From Myxococcales bacterium (GTDB lineage Bacteria; Myxococcota_A; Polyangia; Polyangiales; Polyangiaceae): 10,166 nucleotides of DNA. Positions 1-4,394 of this stretch are shown one piece after another (the stretch's first letter is position 1; each line of letters starts with the position of its first letter). The translations under genes were made by a program, and so were the position numbers. The stretch spans positions 1-10,166 of the forward strand of contig JANYHY010000004.1 in the NCBI GenBank assembly GCA_025362165.1. The letters are read 5' to 3'. The notes below the pieces were generated by a model that saw only the letters and a list, made by a program, of their open reading frames with translations, did no database searches and was not told the DNA's origin.

Positions 1-510
1 CCCAACTCTCTGCTCGTCTCGCTTCCGTCTCGTCCGAAGCCCGGCGACGACGCATTCATGACGCGCGCCTTCGTCGGCAAGAGCACGTCCGCGACATACT
101 CCTTCAGCGTCCGTGTCGACTCGTTGACGAACGGAGCGTCCGGGATCCTGGCGGCCTTCGTGCTCGACGACGGCCAGCCCAATGCACATGCGCTCGCCGT
201 CTACACGACTGACACCTACGCCGCGCTCGAGGAGTCGTTCGGAGTTGGGGACGGCGGAAGCACGTACATCGACCACAAGTTCACTAAGGCCATCGCGCTC
301 GGCGTTTGGACGCGCGTCTCGATCACGCTCGATCTCGGCACGAAGACTTGCTCGGTGACGCTAGACGGCGCAACTACGCTCGCCAGCTCGCCCATCGATC
401 CAAGCTGGGCCCTGGGTTCCTGGTCCATCAATTTGGGATTGACCTACGTCGGCTCCCAGATGCAACCCTGGCAGGTGCGTTACGACGACGTGGTCTACGA
501 TTCGCAGTGA
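1..510 (+). CDS. LamG/concanavalin-like domain protein, C-terminal part
   Basis: The frame is open from the first base, so the gene begins upstream of the window; 169 codons and a TGA stop (508-510) are visible. The ATG at 58 is probably internal, because the codons before it read as ordinary protein in the same frame. The visible part alternates short hydrophobic/aromatic strands with Gly/Asp turns (ATYSFSVRVDSL; a strand pair around TCSVTLDG; the end VRYDDVVYD). This is the usual look of the C-terminal strands of a LamG/jellyroll or concanavalin-A-like domain in myxobacterial surface proteins, where an Asp-Asp/Asn-Val-Val-x-Asp strand commonly closes the domain. The role is probably extracellular carbohydrate or protein binding, but this is inferred from fold style only. 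No catalytic motif is visible. The aldehyde dehydrogenase gene follows after 15 bases in the same frame; no functional link is apparent. Confidence 0.6.
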   Translation, partial: PNSLLVSLPSRPKPGDDAFMTRAFVGKSTSATYSFSVRVDSLTNGASGILAAFVLDDGQPNAHALAVYTTDTYAALEESFGVGDGGSTYIDHKFTKAIALGVWTRVSITLDLGTKTCSVTLDGATTLASSPIDPSWALGSWSINLGLTYVGSQMQPWQVRYDDVVYDSQ

Positions 511-525
511 GCATATCCTGCGCGA

Positions 526-1908
526 ATGCAAAGGCTCGACGTCGACGACCCGTTCACCCTGGAAAATGCCTGCTCCGTGCCATTGGCGGACAGCGCGCGA
601 GTCAACGACGTGCTCGATCGCGCGCGCGCCGCGGCGACCTCGTATCGAAGTAGCAAGATCGCTGATCGTATGGCGCTCGTGGAGGCGGCGACCAAGGCGA
701 TGGAGAACCGTCGCGAGGAGATCGCCGCGGACATCTCGCGCATGATGGGCAAGCCGATCGCGCAGGCACGCAGCGAGGTCGCCGGCATGGCGGTGCGCGC
801 GCGTCACATGATCTCGATCGCCGAATCATCACTAGCGGATATCGTATTACCCAAAGAGGGATTCGATCGACGCATCGTCAAGGAGCCCATCGGTGTTGTG
901 CTCGACGTGCCCGCCTGGAATTACCCATTACTGACCGCCATCAACGTCGTCGCGCCAGCAGTGCTCGCAGGTAATGCGGTGATCATCAAACACTCACCGC
1001 GAAGCCCGCTCTGCGGCATGCACTTTCAGCGCGCGTTCGAGGACGCCGGGGCGCCCAAGGATCTCGTGCAATCCTTGGACTGCGATCACCCTACTACCGA
1101 GCGCATCGTCGGAGATGGTCGCGTGGATCATGTGGTGTTCACAGGCTCCATCCTCGGCGGGCATCGCATCCAAGAGGCCGCGAGCAAACGCTTCGTCGAC
1201 GTGGGTCTCGAGCTCGGCGGAAACGACTCTGCGTACGTCGCCGCGGACTGCGACTTCAACAACACGATCGAGAACATCGTCGACGGTTGCATCTACAACG
1301 CAGGTCAATCGTGCTGCGCAGTGGAGCGCGTCTACGTGCACGCGGCGGTCTACGATCGCTTCGTCGAGGCTTGTTTGCCGCTGGTTCGTGCGTACGTGAT
1401 GGGCAACCCCATGGATGAGACGACCACGCTCGGACCGATCGCGCAGCCGAGTCACGTCGCCGATCTCCAACGGCTCGTGCTTGACGCGAAGGACAACGGC
1501 GCGCGCGTACTGCATGGAGGCAACGCGACGAGCGCAGGTGGCAAGGGTCGCTTCTTCGAGCCTACGTTGATCGCCGACGTCCAGCAGTCGATGCGACTCT
1601 TCCAAGAGGAATCGTTCGGTCCGATAGTCGCCATTGGCAAAGTGAATAGTGACGAGGAAGCGCTCGCAAAAATGAACGACTCGCGACTCGGATTGACGGC
1701 CAGTGTTTGGACGACGGATCCAGATCGCGCACGCAAAATGGCCAAGGCGCTCGAAGCAGGGACTGTGTACATGAACCGCTGCGACTCGGTGGATCCAGCG
1801 CTTCCGTGGACGGGCGTGAAGGACTCCGGCAAAGGTTCGAGCCTCAGCGCGCTCGGCTTTGACTCACTGACCAAAGCGAAGTCGATTCACTTCAGACTTC
1901 ATTGGTAG
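526..1908 (+). CDS. aldehyde dehydrogenase family protein, NAD(P)-dependent
   Basis: The protein has 460 residues, a normal length for the superfamily, and would oxidise an aldehyde to the acid in the cytoplasm. All catalytic landmarks are present. PAWNYP carries the oxyanion-hole Asn132. IIKHSP carries the cofactor-binding Lys155. FTGSILGG (205-212) is the Rossmann turn. LELGGND carries the general base Glu229. GQSCC carries the nucleophile Cys263, followed by a second Cys264. EESFGP carries the ribose-binding Glu362. The sequence style (KEPIGVV, NAGQSCCAVERVYVH) resembles uncharacterised ALDH subgroups near the succinate-semialdehyde and betaine aldehyde dehydrogenases. The substrate cannot be told from sequence. 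The ATG at 526 is the only start between the upstream TGA and the conserved region; no strong Shine-Dalgarno is visible, so translation may depend on the gene 15 bases upstream. The gene ends in TAG, with a second in-frame TAG five codons later (1921-1923). Confidence 0.93.
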   Translation: MQRLDVDDPFTLENACSVPLADSARVNDVLDRARAAATSYRSSKIADRMALVEAATKAMENRREEIAADISRMMGKPIAQARSEVAGMAVRARHMISIAESSLADIVLPKEGFDRRIVKEPIGVVLDVPAWNYPLLTAINVVAPAVLAGNAVIIKHSPRSPLCGMHFQRAFEDAGAPKDLVQSLDCDHPTTERIVGDGRVDHVVFTGSILGGHRIQEAASKRFVDVGLELGGNDSAYVAADCDFNNTIENIVDGCIYNAGQSCCAVERVYVHAAVYDRFVEACLPLVRAYVMGNPMDETTTLGPIAQPSHVADLQRLVLDAKDNGARVLHGGNATSAGGKGRFFEPTLIADVQQSMRLFQEESFGPIVAIGKVNSDEEALAKMNDSRLGLTASVWTTDPDRARKMAKALEAGTVYMNRCDSVDPALPWTGVKDSGKGSSLSALGFDSLTKAKSIHFRLHW

Positions 1909-1924
1909 CTGATTGGCAATTAGC
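1908..1924. repeat. 17-bp palindromic repeat, copy 1, at aldehyde dehydrogenase stop
   Basis: GCTGATTGGCAATTAGC begins on the last base of the aldehyde dehydrogenase TAG. It is an imperfect palindrome (GCTGATTG/CAATTAGC, one mismatch). A near-identical direct copy, differing at two positions, lies at 2054-2070 over the stop of the convergent gene. The pair brackets the hairpin element between the genes. Confidence 0.7.
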
Positions 1925-1942
1925 AGCGTTAGCCCCTCCCAA

Positions 1943-1964
1943 CCTCCCCACGGTCGTGGGGAGG
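1943..1964. terminator. 10-bp hairpin 1, possible bidirectional terminator
   Basis: A perfect 10-bp inverted repeat with a 2-base centre (CCTCCCCACG-GT-CGTGGGGAGG) lies 35 bases past the aldehyde dehydrogenase stop. It could end or stabilise transcripts from either convergent gene. No T-tract follows on either strand, so it is not a classical intrinsic terminator and may be only part of the repeat element. Confidence 0.4.
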
Positions 1965-1995
1965 AGAAGAGAGAGAAAACCAGCGCATTTCTGCC

Positions 1996-2017
1996 CTCCC
2001 CCACGAACGTGGGGGAG
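1996..2017. terminator. 10-bp hairpin 2, possible bidirectional terminator
   Basis: A perfect 10-bp inverted repeat (CTCCCCCACG-AA-CGTGGGGGAG), nearly the same stem as hairpin 1, lies 48 bases past the stop of the minus-strand methyltransferase/reductase gene. It also lacks a T-tract. The placement between convergent stops suits a bidirectional transcript barrier or 3'-end stabiliser. Confidence 0.4.
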
Positions 2018-2053
2018 CTGGAGGGGGCTGGCGCAGGGGCTGGCGCCGCAGAC

Positions 2054-2070
2054 ACTGATTGGCAATCAGC
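2054..2070. repeat. 17-bp palindromic repeat, copy 2, at methyltransferase/reductase stop
   Basis: ACTGATTGGCAATCAGC spans the minus-strand TGA stop (2066-2068). Its core CTGATTG-G-CAATCAG is a perfect palindrome. It matches copy 1 (1908-1924) at 15 of 17 positions in direct orientation. Each convergent gene therefore ends in the same short sequence. Confidence 0.7.
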
Positions 2071-3928
2071 GCTTCAGGCCGTCTAGCACTTCGAGCGCTA
2101 GTTCGTATTTGCCGAGCGGCGGCATCAGATAGGCGCCTTGGACGCGGTCGCGTACTTCGAAGAGCATCTCGCGGGCGATGGCGACACCCTCTTTGCGCGC
2201 TTCTGCACCGGGAGCGGCCTTGCGCATGCGCTCGCGGATGGGCTCGGGGATCTGCATGCCGGGTACTTCGTTATGGAGGAACTCGGCGTTCTTGTAGCTC
2301 GCGAGCGGGAGCACTCCGACCATCACGGGCATGGCGAGATCGCGGGTGCGTTCGAGCATCCTGTCGAGCAGATCGATCTGGAACACTGGCTGGGTCATCA
2401 CGAGATCGGCGCCGGCTGCGCGCTTGTGCTCGAGGCGACGCACCTCTTTGTCGAAGTCCGCGGCCGCGGGCTCGAAGCCTGTCGCGCACACGAACGAGGT
2501 CTTGCCGCCGCCGAAAGACTTGCCCGCCGGGTCGATCCCGCAGTTCATGTTGGAGGCCATTTGCAACAAGCCAATAGCGTCCAGATCATAGACCGCTGTG
2601 GCCTCCGGATAGTCGCCGACCTTGGGCGGGTCGCCCGTGATGACTACCAAGTTGCGAATGCCCATCACGTGCGCGCCGAGCAGGTGAGCCATCTGCGCGA
2701 GCAGGTTTCGATCGCGCCCGCAGATGTGCATCAAGGGCTCGATGCCGTAGTCGCGCAACAGCAGCGAGCAGAACGACATGTTGCTCATGCGCGCCATCGC
2801 GCGAGGTCCGTCCGCGACGTTCACGATGTCTACGCCGTTGGCGAGCAGCATCTTCGAAGCCTCGAGCGCGGGCCTGGGGTCGAGCCCGGGGGCGGGGTTG
2901 ACCTCGACGGAGACGACGAATTGACCAGCGGCGATCTTGGCAGCGAACGAGCTCCGCTCCGCGAGCGGTGTGGGGATCAAGCCCGCGGGCGCGTCCGACA
3001 TCGTCTTCACGCGCGCGGTGGGAGCGGGCCTGTCACCGCCGCCGAGCATGCGCGCGGACTTCGCCATCCACTTCACGTGCTCGGGAGTCGTGCCGCAACA
3101 ACCACCGACCATGCGCGCGCCGGCTTGGATCATGCGCCGCGCGAACACATCGAAGTACTCGGGCGTCGCCATGTAGAGCTGGCGTCCGTCCACGGTGCGC
3201 GGCAGACCTGCGTTTGGCTTTGCGCAGAGCGGCACGCCGACGTCGCGCATACGCTCGATCATCGCGAGCGCGAGCTGCGGTCCGTCGCCGTGATTCACGC
3301 CCATCGCGTCGACGCGCATGCGCGCAAGTCGCTCGGCGACGCGCTCGGGACCAGAGCCGTCCGCGATCGTGCCGCCCTCGTCGAACGTGATGAGCGCGAG
3401 GATGGGTAGGTCGGGGGCGCCCTTTCTCGATGCGTTCACGGCGAGCTCGATCTCGTCGATGTGACGGAACGTCTCCAGCACCAGCAAGTCCGCGCCGCCC
3501 TCATGGAGAGCTGCGGCCTGCTCGGCGAACGTCATCGCGACGAGCTCGTCGTCCCAGTCGTTCGAGACGCCAGGCACCAAGCCCGTCGGTCCGATCGATC
3601 CACCGACATACGCGCCGGTGCCCGCCACTTCTCGCGCGAGCCGCGCTCCCGCGAGGTTGTACGCCCGCACTTCGCCGACGAGTCCGTGCCGCTCGAGGCA
3701 ATACCGATTGGCGCCGAACGTGTTGGTCTGCAGCACGTTCGCGCCCGCGTCGAGATAATCCCCGTGGATCTTGCGGACGATGTCAGGCTTGGTGACGTTC
3801 AACTGCTCGAAGTTCTGAGTGACGAAGACACCGCGCTCGTACAAGAGCGAGCCCATCGCCCCGTCGAAGACGAGCAGAGAGTCAGCGACGGCCTCGAGGA
3901 AGGTCTTGGAAGGACGCAGAGACGACAT
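2066..3928 (-). CDS. bifunctional homocysteine S-methyltransferase / methylenetetrahydrofolate reductase
   Basis: This 620-residue cytoplasmic fusion has the architecture of Bacillus YitJ-type proteins. Residues about 12-295 are the homocysteine S-methyltransferase barrel (FDGAMGSLLYERG; QTNTFGANR; GGSIGPTG; CAKPNAGLP; zinc-ligand pair Cys277-Cys278 in VGGCCGTTPEH). Residues about 320-618 are the FAD-dependent MetF barrel (VSVEVNP with Glu342; PLMHICGRDRN; VVITGDPP with Asp433; MTQPVF with Gln513). Together the domains would make 5-methyltetrahydrofolate and methylate homocysteine to methionine. The first zinc ligand, normally Cys in GxNCxxGP, is His213 here (GVNHGDGP; codon CAC at 3290-3292), so zinc binding may be altered or the domain changed in activity. 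The start is well supported: AAGAGGGG lies about 6 bases upstream and an in-frame stop lies just before it. A small lipoprotein gene 33 bases upstream is probably co-transcribed. The enzyme assignment is secure; methyltransferase activity is less certain. Confidence 0.95.
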   Translation of the reverse strand: MSSLRPSKTFLEAVADSLLVFDGAMGSLLYERGVFVTQNFEQLNVTKPDIVRKIHGDYLDAGANVLQTNTFGANRYCLERHGLVGEVRAYNLAGARLAREVAGTGAYVGGSIGPTGLVPGVSNDWDDELVAMTFAEQAAALHEGGADLLVLETFRHIDEIELAVNASRKGAPDLPILALITFDEGGTIADGSGPERVAERLARMRVDAMGVNHGDGPQLALAMIERMRDVGVPLCAKPNAGLPRTVDGRQLYMATPEYFDVFARRMIQAGARMVGGCCGTTPEHVKWMAKSARMLGGGDRPAPTARVKTMSDAPAGLIPTPLAERSSFAAKIAAGQFVVSVEVNPAPGLDPRPALEASKMLLANGVDIVNVADGPRAMARMSNMSFCSLLLRDYGIEPLMHICGRDRNLLAQMAHLLGAHVMGIRNLVVITGDPPKVGDYPEATAVYDLDAIGLLQMASNMNCGIDPAGKSFGGGKTSFVCATGFEPAAADFDKEVRRLEHKRAAGADLVMTQPVFQIDLLDRMLERTRDLAMPVMVGVLPLASYKNAEFLHNEVPGMQIPEPIRERMRKAAPGAEARKEGVAIAREMLFEVRDRVQGAYLMPPLGKYELALEVLDGLKR

Positions 3929-3961
3929 GCGCGTCCCCTCTTAGCAGAGACGCGCTGCAGG

Positions 3962-4078
3962 TCATCGCTTGGCTGTGATGGGCGGAGCCTTGGAGGCGTG
4001 GTGTCCGATGTGGCTCTTGCTGCAAGCAGCAGAAGACAACGCGCAGAGGACGACGAGTGCGATCACGATTTGGCGCAT
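3962..4078 (-). CDS. 38-residue predicted lipoprotein
   Basis: The frame starts at ATG (4076-4078 complement) and ends in TGA. It encodes Met-Arg, then a hydrophobic segment (IVIALVVLCAL), then the lipobox SSAAC with lipidation Cys19, and a 19-residue mature tail (SKSHIGHHASKAPPITAKR). The tail has three His residues and several Lys/Arg. A good Shine-Dalgarno (GGAG) lies 5 bases before the ATG, and a strong hairpin lies directly upstream of it. This combination of ribosome site, positively charged N-region, hydrophobic region, lipobox and stop makes it a credible gene despite its length. The mature peptide would be a tiny lipid-anchored tail in the inner or outer membrane. The residue after Cys is Ser, not the Asp typical of inner-membrane retention. 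Function is unknown. The gene sits 33 bases upstream of the methyltransferase/reductase start, probably as the first gene of a two-gene transcript. Confidence 0.68.
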   Translation of the reverse strand: MRQIVIALVVLCALSSAACSKSHIGHHASKAPPITAKR

Positions 4079-4090
4079 GAGATCTCCATT

Positions 4091-4114
4091 TGATGCCGCC
4101 TTCGGCGGACATCA
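4091..4114 (-). promoter_or_regulatory. hairpin against the lipoprotein ribosome binding site
   Basis: TGATG-CCGCC-TTC-GGCGG-A-CATCA forms a 10-bp stem with one bulged A (4109) and a three-base loop. On the minus strand it ends only three bases before the GGAG ribosome site of the 38-residue lipoprotein. It could modulate translation or protect the transcript 5' end. There is no T-tract to suggest termination. Confidence 0.5.
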
Positions 4115-4196
4115 ACGCTAGGTGGTGTGCCGTTGGCACGCCCCACTTGCTCGCTTGATTGCGAGCGTGATGAAGGATAGTGCAGCGCACGCGCCA

Positions 4197-4212
4197 AGGC
4201 TGAAATCAGCCT
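4197..4212. promoter_or_regulatory. 16-bp perfect palindrome, operator-like
   Basis: AGGCTGA-AA-TCAGCCT is a perfect inverted repeat with 7-bp arms in the divergent intergenic region. It overlaps a second small palindrome, CTGTTACAG (4211-4219). Symmetry and position suit a dimeric regulator site for either gene set. A short RNA hairpin is equally possible. No regulator family was recognised. Confidence 0.35.
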
Positions 4213-4394
4213 GTTACAGCGCTCTTCGCGGTTCGACTGGGGCGTCCTGCGTCGCTCCCGAAGTCACTCCTATGACTCCATGGAGCTCGACCAGCTCGCG
4301 CGGTGAAGTCTTGAGTAACAACACCTCCTTCGTAAAGGCCTAGTTCATTATCGCACCATGTGGTATGGGCCAGCCCCTTCAAAGAGGTACCTCG

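Larger units (their letters stand above)
1931..2029. repeat. REP/MITE-like palindromic intergenic element
   Basis: The element lies between two convergent genes. Its outer arms, 1931-1952 and 2008-2029, are imperfect inverted repeats of each other (17 of 22 positions match by eye). Each arm also contains a perfect hairpin: CCTCCCCACG-GT-CGTGGGGAGG (1943-1964) and CTCCCCCACG-AA-CGTGGGGGAG (1996-2017). The core between the hairpins is purine-rich (GAGAAGAGAGAGAAAA, 1964-1979) followed by a short mixed stretch. Just past the element is a 12-bp tandem duplication containing GGGGCTGGCGC (2024-2034 and 2036-2046). The organisation matches paired REP sequences or a small non-autonomous palindromic element. 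No transposase is encoded here. That it is a genome-wide repeat family is inferred, because only one copy is in the window. Confidence 0.65.
4079..4394. promoter_or_regulatory. divergent intergenic region with hairpins and palindromes
   Basis: These 316 bases separate the minus-strand lipoprotein/methionine genes from the plus-strand metalloprotease, so they should hold promoters for both directions. Nearest the lipoprotein there are three consecutive hairpins (4091-4114, 4124-4142, 4149-4166). A perfect 16-bp palindrome (4197-4212) runs into a second short one, CTGTTACAG (4211-4219). Further on, GAGCT-CGACC-AGCTC (about 4283-4297) is another small inverted repeat. I see no convincing -35/-10 pair, no tRNA and no small gene with a good ribosome site beyond the lipoprotein. 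The AT content rises at 4310-4360, just before the protease, which is the likeliest place for its promoter. Confidence 0.5.

Noticed and set aside
2138..3409. 423-codon plus-strand frame opposite the methyltransferase/reductase gene
   Set aside because: It is antisense to a clearly recognised enzyme, is rich in Arg/His/Ala/Val as expected for a shadow of GC-rich codons, and has no recognisable domain.
4319..4332. ACACCTCCTT resembling the 16S rRNA anti-Shine-Dalgarno end, or AAGGAGGTG as a minus-strand ribosome site
   Set aside because: No rRNA sequence surrounds it, and no suitably spaced start codon leads into a plausible minus-strand gene, so it is probably chance.
4365..4394. Upstream ATG as the protease start
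   Set aside because: It would place MGQPLQRGTS before a complete lipoprotein signal and has no ribosome site. The ATG at 4395 has both the signal and AGAGG upstream.
4079..4394. SAM or SAH riboswitch upstream of the methionine-pathway genes
   Set aside because: I looked on the minus strand for the conserved SAM-I, SAM-II and SAH core sequences and found none. Only unassigned hairpins are present.
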